64,000 nucleotides of DNA. Source: Anaeromicropila herbilytica. GTDB taxonomy: Bacteria; Bacillota; Clostridia; Lachnospirales; Lachnospiraceae. Both the position numbers and the translations under genes were made by a program. The stretch is taken from positions 4,069,001 through 4,133,000 of the forward strand of contig NZ_AP024169.1 of assembly GCF_016591975.1 (NCBI RefSeq), written 5' to 3'. The notes under the pieces were generated by a model. The model had not been told where the DNA came from. It ran no database searches and was given only the letters and a program-made list of their open reading frames with translations. Of this stretch, positions 35,001 through 42,930 are shown piece by piece; position 1 is the stretch's first letter, and each line of letters begins with the position of its first letter.

Positions 35001-35135
35001 GATACACTGTCCTCTATTTACATAATAGCACCAGATTGGGATTCCGTATCTGCCACTAATTCCAGGTAGGAAACTTGAAAATGTTGATTTCTTACCATAA
35101 TTCTCAATTACAAATCGTTCATTCTTGTCTAACAT
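32010..35135 (-). CDS. GH94 phosphorylase, probably 1,2-beta-oligoglucan type
   Basis: 1041-residue cytoplasmic inverting phosphorylase that splits a beta-glucosidic link with phosphate, giving alpha-glucose 1-phosphate. The order is an N-terminal beta-sandwich, a linker and an (alpha/alpha)6 barrel. A segment near residue 640, GMGIEMESGKPGWYDALNG, places the general acid Asp in the WYD triplet. Its length and this motif resemble the large GH94 sophoro-oligosaccharide phosphorylases (about 1090-1110 residues, known from Listeria innocua and L. phytofermentans) more than cellobiose phosphorylase (about 810). Substrate assignment is from memory and modest. GGAGGG stands before the ATG. Confidence 0.85.
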   Translation of the reverse strand: MLDKNERFVIENYGKKSTFSSFLPGISGRYGIPIWCYYVNRGQCITSFGIEDKDHAIMEFFPAHQAYQNTKKIGFRTFLKKNGKYIEPFQDETKAKKMLIGMNELEIIEEDSENNLEIKVTYFTLPSERVGGLVRKVSVKNTSSKTIAFEILDGMPALVPFGVNMNSMKEMGQTCKAWMQVEDVETKVPYFRVRVSMEDTADVSKVLGGNFAVAILEDGEQLAPIVDPEVVFHYDTTLNVAEGFKGKAVDALLVEKQVTQNNLPCCFFGKSKELKTDETLTIYEMIGQVEEKSYLDILMQKCKDASYFQAKQKEAIQLTEELCKVIHTKTGSKIFDSYSKQTYLDNVLRGGYPIVLGKDKIFYLYSRKHGDIERDYNYFRMLPEFYSQGNGNFRDVNQNRRSDVLFSPYVKDANIKTFYNLGQIDGYSPLSVEKISYHIEESNRKRVLGYVKKEYQETFGKFLNSSFTPGHLVMEASKYELNNLDSIKEFLDIVINASSGDVAGEFGEGYWTDHWTYNLDLIEAYLSIYPDKEETLLFEDNTYTYFETQVKILKREDRYVKTEHGIRQYKSLDRTVKKGITHKKLRSKYGKGDVVTSNLMEKLLLLNTTKFATLDPYGMGIEMESGKPGWYDALNGLPGIFGSSMAETYELSRMIKFTIKMIEKHHQSVIVFTEVAKLMEDLYHIAKGYQESLTTEKEVIRFWEEINEVKEEYREQTLWGVSGDKIALSDSYLLSVLKLWDQVVDAGIQKAMSYEDGICPTYFTYEVTDYKEVEGKIYPKKFKVQPLPLFLEGSVRYLKLEHSKEDKVELYQNIRKSDLYDKKLSMYKVNASLKDASYEIGRTKAFTPGWLENESIWLHMEYKYLLELLRSELYHEYFDDLKKACIPFLDVDTYGRSLLENSSFLASSANPNEKIHGKGFVARLSGSTAEFINMWQFMMFGKKPFTYEDGVLRLEFEPAIPDYLVGDEKTIEAAFLGKVLVTYHLTSKKDVIPGKYTITAMELNYQNGDKKHIDGSVVIGQSTIDIRNGLVDSISVTLQND

Positions 35136-35252
35136 ACGTTGCCCTCCATTTCATAGTTTCATTATAATAATTTGTAATTTTTCTTACATTGTCTCATTTT
35201 TTAATATGGTATCATTTTTTTAGTTTTAGCTCTTAGTCTATTATTTAGTTCT

Positions 35253-35543
35253 TGGACGTGAACAAGTCCCTTAGGAAGTTTATTGATAAATATTACGGTA
35301 TGCACCTGCGTGCCTGGATTTTGGGATAAAGAAGTATAAGAGATTCTAAATGAAAAAAGAATCACTCAGAACATAATCAGAAGGAGCGAACTCGCTGAAA
35401 AGCGCTCAGACAGCACTCCTTCTGATTATTGAATGATTCTTCTTTCATTAAGATTCTCTAATACTCTTTAAAACAAAATTCAGGCACGCAGGTGCATACC
35501 GTAATATTTAGGCAAGGTGTTTAAGGGACTTGTTCAGTGGGGA
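35253..35543. repeat. Palindrome with different arms but the same core
   Basis: Outer repeat GAACAAGTCCCTTA / TAAGGGACTTGTTC, then ATTACGGTATGCACCTGCGTG / CACGCAGGTGCATACCGTAAT, AGAGATTCT / AGAATCTCT, and the centre ATAATCAGAAGGAG / CTCCTTCTGATTAT. None of the arms match copies A-G, but the size and nested layout do. The loop, read on the minus strand, contains CTGTCTGAGCG...AGCGAGTT, the same core as the main family with a longer spacer. Confidence 0.85.
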
Positions 35544-35740
35544 CTTTATTGGATTTCCTTTTGACTTATGATATTCTTCAAAACAGTGATAATATTTTCT
35601 TCGGTCTGAAAACTTCACATTAATAGCAGGAAAGACTTCTTTCATAAGTTCTAGGTTAAGTAGCAACGATCTGTTCTTCCATTTCCATTATTGATGGGAT
35701 GTATCTTCTCAAACTTTAAATGTAGCAATGCTATCCTTTC
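35541..35740 (-). pseudogene. Remnant of a Fic-domain (AMPylase-like) gene
   Basis: On the minus strand one frame reads LLHLKFEKIHPINNGNGRTD, the Fic active-site motif HPFx[D/E]GNGR with Asn replacing the acidic residue. A one-base shift later the next frame continues as SLLLNLELMKEVFPAI and then FSDRRKYYHCFEEYHKSKGN, the expected following helix. The remnant lacks an N-terminus and ends where the 35.3-kb palindrome begins, so the palindrome probably truncated it. Confidence 0.75.
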
Positions 35741-35755
35741 GATTGTAAAATGCAA

Positions 35756-35788
35756 GAGTGTTACCCGATGAATTATAAAGCAACACTC
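35756..35788 (-). terminator. Probable terminator of the second GH94 gene
   Basis: GAGTGTT pairs with AACACTC around a 19-base loop, 17 bases past the stop; on the minus strand it is followed by TTGCATTTT, a weak U-rich tail. Confidence 0.45.
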
Positions 35789-35804
35789 TCATTCTTATTC
35801 AAAC

Positions 35805-38500
35805 TTATTCTAATAAAACCACAATCTCATGGTATCTATCTGCTTCTAATCCTTCAATTACTTTTCGATCAATTCTTCCCTTATGGCTAGTAACCATTAT
35901 ATCTTCACCATTTAACAGAACCCTCATAATCTGATAGTCTCCATACTCTTTTTCATTCACATTCTGATAAGTAACTCTAAGATTACGATTCGCAAAATTC
36001 ATCGTTAATGAAGCATTATTCTTAGAATTAAATTGTTGCTTCAGAAGTTTCGGTTCGAATACTAGATTGCCCTTGCTTCCTTTTACTCCAAACATTTCAG
36101 TAATCACCGTTAGCATCAACCAGCTGGCTGCACCAGTAAGGTAGTGATACATTCCCCTACCTTCTTCATTAAAATATTCAGGTATTCCAGGGTAGATTCT
36201 ACTTACTTCAAAATTATTGACTTGTTGGTATAATGCGTGAATTACTTTGTAACCTTCCTTCGCGTATCCTCTCTTATATAATGCATTGGCATACATAACT
36301 GCCATATGGGAGAATACTGCTCCATTTTCCTTATGACCATAGGCAAATCCAAACATTCTACCTAAGTCATCCTTCACCTCATAGAAGTTCGTATTTAGGC
36401 GATATCCACCAACTTTTTCTTCATATAAGTATTCATCTGCTGCTTTTATGATTGCTTCTACCTGTTCCTTCGTTGCAGTATCTGACATAATGGTGAACAC
36501 TTGGCTCGTTAGCATCATGCGATTTCCTTTCTCAAATTCACCCTCCACTCTTCTTCCATGATTATCATAATACCCATTAAACCAAGAATGATTCCCTACC
36601 GTGATCCACTCATTCTTTTTAATATGTTCTTTGATCCACTCTGCCTTTTTCGTTAGGTCCCTGGCTAGAGCTTCACTCGATAATATAATAAAATCTCCTG
36701 ATACCTCTTGCTTACATGTATAACAATAGTTATGAAGACATTCCTTTTTCTTCGTAACGTCGTCATATATCTGTGTCTCTTCCTGTAGTAGACTTCCAAG
36801 TTCTTTGACTATCTTAATCTCTTTCATCCCTTTTTGGTCTTCTAACACCTGAATCAACTTGGCAAGAGTGATTAGATTTCCTGCATAAGCTGCTGTAAAT
36901 GCAACACTCTCTCCCTTCTGATCAGCCATATCAAGTGCGTCATTCCAATCAGCACCACGTAGACGCATATGATTATGTTCTCCCACATCATAATATGCAG
37001 TCAGATGTTGCACCAATAGATGTTCTAATATACTTCCCCTATAGATATGATTTTCTTTGTCTATTAGACATGGCTTTCTATCACTGGTAAATGTAGTATC
37101 GATCTCTTCTCCACGAACCACTTGCTTATCATAGAAATAGGTATTCTCCTCTAAGAGAATATCGATATCACCTGTTTGTTCAATATAGAAGTTCGTGGTA
37201 ATCAGTGGCCATACTCCATGATCCATCCAGACTCTAGTGATATTATTACGATCTGCAATGAATTCACCTTGCTGTTCACCGATAATCGTAGCATTGGTTC
37301 CGTCCATACGAACTCCAGCAAAATTATCAATTAGCATCTTACGAACTCCATTTGGATTCATTATAAGAAGTGCTAGACAGTCCTGCCATAGATCTCTCCA
37401 TCCTCTACCTCCTTTGCCATAATCGTGATGTGGTAAAAAGGAACATCCATAGATTCTACGAAGAATCGGCTGCACACTTACCCAATACATAAATTGATTA
37501 AAATCAGCATCTCCTGTCTCATAATACACATTCTGCTTCTTCTCCCAGTGTTCTTTCGCCTGTTCCAAAGCATTCATCACGTCTTTCACTGTGGAATATG
37601 CTAGTCCCACCTCTTCTATCACACTCTCCTTAGTTGCAATGCCCATTCTAATGATAAAGCTCTTCTCTTCTCCCGGCTTTAACGTGCATGGTTCAAATTG
37701 AATTCCACCCATAGCTTCATATCCATCTAGGAAGATTCCTTCGCCTACAGGCTCTTTCTCTCTGATGATTGCTTCTGGTCTTTCAAAAGAACCACCTTCT
37801 CCAATATATTTTTCCACGCAAGGAAAGAATCCTTTTGGACATTCCCCTTCTCCTGTCGAGCCAGATACATAATAAAGCAGTTCGTTCTTTTTATGACCTC
37901 GTTCATCAAAAGTTAAGGTAGGGTTAACAATAATACTATTTCCAGTAGTCTTGATACGGTGTAATAGTGAAGTTACATGTCGATGATCTCTGATATTATC
38001 TGCTGAGCGACAATATAGTGGAATTGCTGCAGTTGCAGTAAATGTAATCTCTTCGTTACTTATATTCTGAATATCCACCTTCATGATCTCTACCTGATGA
38101 TCCATTGGAACAAAAGACAATATGCTTGAACTTAGTCCCATATCCTTCGATACACGATGGATGGAATGCCATAACACACCTGCTCTTAAGGTTACCTCTT
38201 CTTCCTCCCTTGTAAATACCTTCGCTTGTTGACTAGAAGATACGCCTGTCGCTGACCATTCTCCTTTTCCTTTTACATTACACCAAAAGTTACGACTTAC
38301 TTTATTGGCATGCAATTCTTCACTACTGATTGGTTGTAACAAAAAGGAATTCTGACTCGTTTTAAAATCTCCTGAAAGATATGGATTAACTACACTTTTC
38401 ACTCCGTTTTCGTTGGCGATGGGAAATACAAGTAACTCGTATTTCCTGGATATTTCATCTCAAAGGTTCCTTTTTTATCAATATATTCATATGCTTTCAT
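35805..38500 (-). CDS. GH94 disaccharide phosphorylase, frameshifted near the start
   Basis: About 898 residues if intact; laminaribiose/cellobiose phosphorylase-like, cytoplasmic. GKGGRGWRDLWQDCLALLIMN near residue 370, RVWMDHGVWPLI near 425 and the catalytic Asp in LRGADWNDALDM near 555 are conserved. The continuous frame begins only at GTG 38402 without a ribosome site. The true start is ATG 38500, preceded by AGGGAGG: it encodes MKAYEYIDKKGTFEMKYPGN then TSYLYFP and hits TGA at 38401. A one-base slip at TTTCCC (38421-38426) joins this to the rest as YLYFPIANENGVKSVVN, the family's normal N-terminus. So the gene is disrupted by one base, the sequence has an error, or the ribosome shifts. 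Confidence 0.88.
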
Positions 38501-38607
38501 GATTTTCCTCCCTAATCTACTCTGGTATTTGTATTATACATTTTCATAACTTTTCGATTAAGGTATTATTTTTTGAATAGGTGGGGATTTTTTATTCTTG
38601 TAATAAG

Positions 38608-38871
38608 ATGACCTGTTGTTAAGGTAGTCTAGGAAATATGTACAAAACAGAAAAAGTGATTGCTTCATTGAGCGTGTATAAGAAGTTCTAATTCTCAGCT
38701 TATTTTGTGTAAGACATATCCTAGGACAGACAACTCGCTTTGCTCAAACAGGTCTGTCCTAGGATATAACACAAAATGAACTGAGAATAAGAACTTCTAA
38801 TACATGCTCAAAGGCGCATTCACTTTTTCTGTTTTGTACATATTTCCAGGCAAGGTTATGGAACAGGTCAT
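38608..38871 (-). repeat. Dispersed palindrome, copy E
   Basis: Arms differ from copy A on both sides together: GGAAATATGTACAAAACAG / CTGTTTTGTACATATTTCC and centre CCTAGGACAGA / TCTGTCCTAGG. The asymmetric pair TGCTTCATTGA / TCAAAGGCGCA is kept, as is the core. Same sense as the flanking minus-strand genes; its end is about 110 bases from the GH94 start at 38500. Confidence 0.9.
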
Positions 38872-38984
38872 AATTGGATGAATTGTAATCTGGTACTCAA
38901 CCTAACCGTCTTTAAGACAACAATTTCAATCTAGGTATTTTTATGCCATATATAAAAGGTACTTCTGAAATAGTTATCGGCATT

Positions 38985-39062
38985 GCAAACTCTCGCGCCA
39001 AATGTGGACGCATCAGCGACATCTTCCCTTCGCGCTTATGTGCATCCTGCACGTAGTGCTTT
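38985..39062. other. GC-rich intergenic block, possible dispersed repeat
   Basis: This block (from CTCTCGCGCC to CGTAGTGC) has clearly higher GC than its surroundings. The minus strand is open for about 50 codons across it and beyond (38912-39060) with VQDAHKREGKMSLMRPH inside, but no ribosome site or ATG with one is present. It does not resemble the palindromes. I cannot assign it. Confidence 0.35.
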
Positions 39063-39100
39063 TTAATTTATAAGAAATTTAAAGAAATGTCATATAAATT

Positions 39101-39144
39101 AAAAATAGCTCCGACATGAATATTTCTCAAGTCGGAGCTATTTT
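39101..39144 (-). terminator. cysK terminator
   Basis: AAATAGCTCCGAC pairs with GTCGGAGCTATTT around an 15-base loop, followed on the minus strand by a U-run, 55 bases past the stop. Confidence 0.88.
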
Positions 39145-39199
39145 CTGCTACCTTAATGAATAGCGTCTATTAATAATTATGAATATGAAACTGGCAATA

Positions 39200-40135
39200 T
39201 TATTCTGCTTTGAATAAAGGAGTTGAAAGATATCTTTCTCCTGTATCTGGTAATAAGACTACGATCTTCTTACCTTTATTTTCTGGACGTTTTGCTAGTA
39301 CTGTTGCTGCATGAATTGCTGCACCTGATGAGATTCCAACTAATAGGCCTTCTTGTTTGGCAACCGCTCTTGAAGCTTCGAATGCATCATCATTTTCTAC
39401 TTGAATAATCTCATCTACAACATCAAGATTAATTACTGCTGGTACGAATCCTGCACCAATACCTTGAATCTTATGTGGTCCTGGTTTACCACCAGATAAT
39501 ACTGGTGATGCTGCTGGTTCTACTGCAACAACTTTAACGTTAGGATTTTTCTTCTTTAACACTTCACCCGTTCCAGTAACAGTACCACCTGTACCTACAC
39601 CAGATACGAAGATATCAACTTCACCATCTGTGTCTCTCCAGATCTCTTCTGCTGTTGTAAGTCTATGAACTTCTGGATTGGCTGAATTCTCGAATTGTTG
39701 AGGTATAAATGAATTGCCGTATTCTTCTGCTAAGCTTACTGCTTTCGCGATTGCACCTTTCATTCCTTCTGCACCAGGAGTTAATACTACTTCCGCGCCT
39801 AGAGCTGCAACGATTGTTCTTCTCTCAACACTCATTGTATCAGGCATTGTAAGGATTAGACGTAGGCCTTTCGCTGCTGCAACAAAAGCTAAACCAATAC
39901 CTGTATTACCGCTTGTTGGCTCAATGATTACTGTATCTTTATTTACTTTACCTTCTTTGATTGCAGTTTCAAGCATAGCATTGGCTACTCTATCTTTTAC
40001 ACTTCCAAGTGGATTAAAATATTCTAATTTAGTGATGATTGTAGCTTCAAGATTATTCTTAGCCTCATAGTTGCTTAATTCTAAAAGTGGTGTGTTTCCA
40101 ATTAAATCTGTTAATTTTTTTGCGATCTTTGACAT
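39200..40135 (-). CDS. cysK: O-acetylserine sulfhydrylase (cysteine synthase)
   Basis: 311-residue PLP enzyme that makes cysteine from O-acetylserine and sulfide. LIGNTPLLELSNYE opens the protein, the PLP Lys lies in NPLGSVKDRVA near residue 43, EPTSGNTGIGLA near 70 holds the substrate loop, and GTGGTVTG near 175 binds the PLP phosphate. AGGAAG precedes the ATG. It follows the O-acetylhomoserine sulfhydrylase gene by 104 bases and is probably regulated with it by the Rrf2 protein upstream. Confidence 0.96.
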   Translation of the reverse strand: MSKIAKKLTDLIGNTPLLELSNYEAKNNLEATIITKLEYFNPLGSVKDRVANAMLETAIKEGKVNKDTVIIEPTSGNTGIGLAFVAAAKGLRLILTMPDTMSVERRTIVAALGAEVVLTPGAEGMKGAIAKAVSLAEEYGNSFIPQQFENSANPEVHRLTTAEEIWRDTDGEVDIFVSGVGTGGTVTGTGEVLKKKNPNVKVVAVEPAASPVLSGGKPGPHKIQGIGAGFVPAVINLDVVDEIIQVENDDAFEASRAVAKQEGLLVGISSGAAIHAATVLAKRPENKGKKIVVLLPDTGERYLSTPLFKAE

Positions 40136-40239
40136 AATAATTACTTCCTTTCTTTCTTATACGATTATTGTTAGTATTCTTTAAAATAGATTTATTATTA
40201 TTGTAACTGATTTTTCTTTATGATTATACTAAAAAATTA

Positions 40240-41529
40240 TTATTTTACCGCTTTCTCAAGTGCTTGCTTAATATCCTCAATCAGATCCTCTGCATCCTCA
40301 ATACCGATAGATAATCGGACTGTATCTGGTGTGATTCCAGCTTTCTTTTGCTCCTCTTCATTTAACTGAAGATGTGTTGTAGTTGCTGGATGAATAACTA
40401 ATGATTTGGCATCCGCAACATTGGCTAGTATAGAGAATATCTCAAGACTATCAATAAATGTGATAGCTGCTTCCTTACCTCCTTTTACGCCAAATGTAAA
40501 TATAGAACCAGCGCCCTTAGGGAAATATTTATTAGCAAGATCATGATATTTACTTGATTCAAGACTAGGATAATTCACCCATGCTACTTTATCACTTTGC
40601 TCTAGGAACTCTACAATTTTCTTCGTATTCTCTACGTGTCGCTCTACTCTTACAGAAAGGCTTTCTAACCCTTGAAGAAATAGAAATGAGTTAAATGGAG
40701 AAAGAGTTGCTCCAGTATCTCTTAATAAGGTTACTCTTAATTTGGTAATATAAGCTGCTGCTCCAATGGCTTCATAATATTTAATTCCATGATAGCTTGG
40801 ATCTGGTTCTGTAAGTCCAGGGAATTTACCACTCTTAGACCAATCAAAACGACCTCCATCTACTACTATACCACCAATCGAAGTGCCATGACCACCAATA
40901 AATTTGGTTGCTGAATGAACAACAATATCTGCACCATATTCAATTGGACGAATCAGATATGGAGTTCCAAATGTATTATCGATAATTAGAGGAATTCCAT
41001 TCTCATGAGCGATACTAGCAACCGCTTCAATATCTACGATATTAATACCTGGATTACCTAATGATTCAATGAACACTGCTTTCGTATTTTCTTTAATCGC
41101 ATTTCCAAAGTTCTCTACATCATCAGGATCCACAAAGGTTGTTGTAATTCCTAAAGCTGGAAGCGTATGTTCAAGTAAATTATGAGTCCCACCATATAAA
41201 GTACTTGCAGCAACGATATGATCTCCAGCTCTCGCGATGTTTAATACTGCGTATGTAATTGCTGCAGCACCAGAAGCTGTAGCTAGGGCTCCTACTCCAC
41301 CTTCTAGAGCTGCAACACGTTTTTCAAAGACATCTGTTGTTGGATTCATAATTCTAGTGTAGATATTGCCACCCTCCGCTAGTGAAAAACGATTCTCACC
41401 TTGCTTAGAATCTTCAAATACATAGGATGTAGTCTGATAAATAGGTACTGCTCTTGATCCAGTCGTTGGGTCAACTTCCTGTCCTGCATGGACTGCTAGT
41501 GTATCAAATTTTAATTTTCTTTCACTCAT
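40240..41529 (-). CDS. O-acetylhomoserine sulfhydrylase
   Basis: 429-residue PLP enzyme of the Cys/Met metabolism family, making homocysteine from O-acetylhomoserine and sulfide (methionine synthesis). FDTLAVHAGQEVDPTTGSRAVPIYQTTS, the PLP-binding Lys in VVHSATKFIGGHGTSIGG near residue 205, and the C-terminal HPATTTHLQLNEEEQKKAGI are typical. GGAGG before ATG 41529 sets the start; an ATG 18 bases upstream is inside the ribosome site region. The upstream region carries GTTTAGTAGG, shared with the rrf2 promoter. Confidence 0.94.
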   Translation of the reverse strand: MSERKLKFDTLAVHAGQEVDPTTGSRAVPIYQTTSYVFEDSKQGENRFSLAEGGNIYTRIMNPTTDVFEKRVAALEGGVGALATASGAAAITYAVLNIARAGDHIVAASTLYGGTHNLLEHTLPALGITTTFVDPDDVENFGNAIKENTKAVFIESLGNPGINIVDIEAVASIAHENGIPLIIDNTFGTPYLIRPIEYGADIVVHSATKFIGGHGTSIGGIVVDGGRFDWSKSGKFPGLTEPDPSYHGIKYYEAIGAAAYITKLRVTLLRDTGATLSPFNSFLFLQGLESLSVRVERHVENTKKIVEFLEQSDKVAWVNYPSLESSKYHDLANKYFPKGAGSIFTFGVKGGKEAAITFIDSLEIFSILANVADAKSLVIHPATTTHLQLNEEEQKKAGITPDTVRLSIGIEDAEDLIEDIKQALEKAVK

Positions 41530-41571
41530 AAGCTTCCTCCATTTCAACCTCTTATTAATGTTTCCTTATCT

Positions 41572-41581
41572 GTTTAGTAGG
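41572..41581. promoter_or_regulatory. Candidate Rrf2-regulator site upstream of O-acetylhomoserine sulfhydrylase
   Basis: GTTTAGTAGG here is the exact reverse complement of CCTACTAAAC at 42136-42145 in the regulator's own leader. Two copies in the control regions of a sulfur gene and its neighbouring regulator suggest an operator. Confidence 0.35.
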
Positions 41582-41592
41582 ATTTATTTTAT

Positions 41593-41627
41593 AAAAAATA
41601 AGTTTAGCATCTAGTTCTAAACTTATT
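41593..41627 (-). terminator. Terminator of the Rrf2 regulator gene
   Basis: AATAAGTTTAG pairs perfectly with CTAAACTTATT around a 9-base loop, followed by a U-run on the minus strand. Confidence 0.85.
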
Positions 41628-41656
41628 AAAAATACAATTAATCTACACCATCTCAC

Positions 41657-42103
41657 CTATATATAATACATAATAGGTTGAATGTTATTTAATCTACGAT
41701 ACTCATTCGCCAAATCTTCTAACGTTGTTGACTCCAAATAACGATTCACATTCTCGTTAATCTTAAGCCATACTAGGTTCTTAACAGCTGCCTGAATTGC
41801 ATCAATATGTTCATCATCATAGATATTCTCATCTATAATATTAAAATCGCCTTCTAGTACTCTTAATATCGTTGATACTTTGATATTCTCAGGCTTATCA
41901 GATAGGATATATCCTCCTTGTGCACCTTTGATACTTTTAACGATTCCAGCTTTTCGAAGAATTGCAAAAACTTGCTCTAAGTAGTTCAGTGATATCTTCT
42001 GTCTTTCTGCAATACTGACTAATGAGACATGATTATCAGTAGAATACACCGTTAAGTCAACAAGTGCTCGAAGTCCATATCTACCTTTCGTTGAAACCTT
42101 CAT
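41657..42103 (-). CDS. Rrf2-family regulator (CymR-like)
   Basis: 148-residue DNA-binding protein. MKVSTKGRYGLRALVDL and ISLNYLEQVFAILRKAGIVKSIKGAQGGYILS form the winged helix-turn-helix of the Rrf2 family. The Cys cluster of IscR/NsrR is absent, so it does not bind an Fe-S cluster; this fits CymR, the cysteine-metabolism repressor that works with CysK. Its place beside cysK and a sulfhydrylase supports that. ATG 42103 has AGAGG at better distance than the ATG two codons earlier. Confidence 0.9.
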   Translation of the reverse strand: MKVSTKGRYGLRALVDLTVYSTDNHVSLVSIAERQKISLNYLEQVFAILRKAGIVKSIKGAQGGYILSDKPENIKVSTILRVLEGDFNIIDENIYDDEHIDAIQAAVKNLVWLKINENVNRYLESTTLEDLANEYRRLNNIQPIMYYI

Positions 42104-42135
42104 AATCATTACCTCTCTCTAATATATTCTTATTA

Positions 42136-42145
42136 CCTACTAAAC
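42136..42145. promoter_or_regulatory. Candidate autoregulatory site of the Rrf2 regulator
   Basis: CCTACTAAAC lies between the -10 box and the start codon of the regulator gene and matches, inverted, the site at 41572. A repressor here would block its own transcription. Confidence 0.35.
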
Positions 42146-42166
42146 TAGTACGTTTTATATATATTA

Positions 42167-42195
42167 GTTATACACCTATAAAGTCATTCTGTCAA
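42167..42195 (-). promoter_or_regulatory. Promoter of the Rrf2 regulator gene
   Basis: TTGACA (42190-42195) and TATAAC (42167-42172) are 17 bases apart on the minus strand, about 65 bases upstream of the start. Confidence 0.75.
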
Positions 42196-42288
42196 CCATT
42201 TTTATTATTTGATTATAAATTTGTCAATTTAGATAAAATACTTCTATTTGATCCGTTTCATCCTTTTTTCTTTAAACAATTCCAGATA

Positions 42289-42930
42289 CTATTCAATTTC
42301 TAAATACTCCTTTATCATACTTAAAGTCTCTTCATCACATGACGTGCTTTTCATATATAACTCGATAAATAAATCTTCAATTATTACCTCTTTATATTTC
42401 ACTAAGTTTTTGACTACAAGTTGAATTATATAAGTGTCTAAATCAAAAACATTATTATATAAAATTTCAGCTATATTCATAATATCTTGTTTATTCGCTT
42501 TCATGAAAAATGTTTTTAATAACATTTCAGAATTTTCATCATGAAAACCAGTATTTGATAAATTGCTCATTAATTCCTGTAAACTAAGTTCATTTGCCAT
42601 AATTGAAATTAATATATTTTCTAACTTATAACTAGCTTCGGTAGAACTATCATTTTCACTGTAATAGCCATTAATAATATCATAGTCTGCAATTTCTTTG
42701 TATACATATTTTATACTTGTTTTTTCATTTCCACTATTAATGTAATTATCTATCTTTGAGCTAAGTACAACAAAGCGATCACTTTGTCGCCATGATATTG
42801 CCCTATCATCGTCTATAATTTGATAATATGTTGTTTCGTTAACCGTATCAATTTTATACCCGATTACTGGGTAAACTCTACCGACAGATAATCCCTCTCT
42901 ACTTATTTCTTTTATACATTTCAGTATCAT
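42289..42930 (-). CDS. Probable immunity protein for the upstream polymorphic toxin
   Basis: 213-residue acidic cytoplasmic protein with no signal peptide or membrane helix; I do not recognise a family. The first 55 residues (MILKCIKEISREGLSVGRVY...) look like a small beta-barrel; the rest is helical. Its ATG overlaps the expected TGA of the toxin gene (ATGA) when the toxin is read in its repaired frame, the usual arrangement for toxin and immunity genes. Function is inferred from position. Confidence 0.75.
   Translation of the reverse strand: MILKCIKEISREGLSVGRVYPVIGYKIDTVNETTYYQIIDDDRAISWRQSDRFVVLSSKIDNYINSGNEKTSIKYVYKEIADYDIINGYYSENDSSTEASYKLENILISIMANELSLQELMSNLSNTGFHDENSEMLLKTFFMKANKQDIMNIAEILYNNVFDLDTYIIQLVVKNLVKYKEVIIEDLFIELYMKSTSCDEETLSMIKEYLEIE

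Noticed and set aside
40136..42288. T-box or SAM riboswitch before the cysteine/methionine genes
   Set aside because: Leaders are too short (about 30-105 bases) and no T-box motif or SAM aptamer features are visible.
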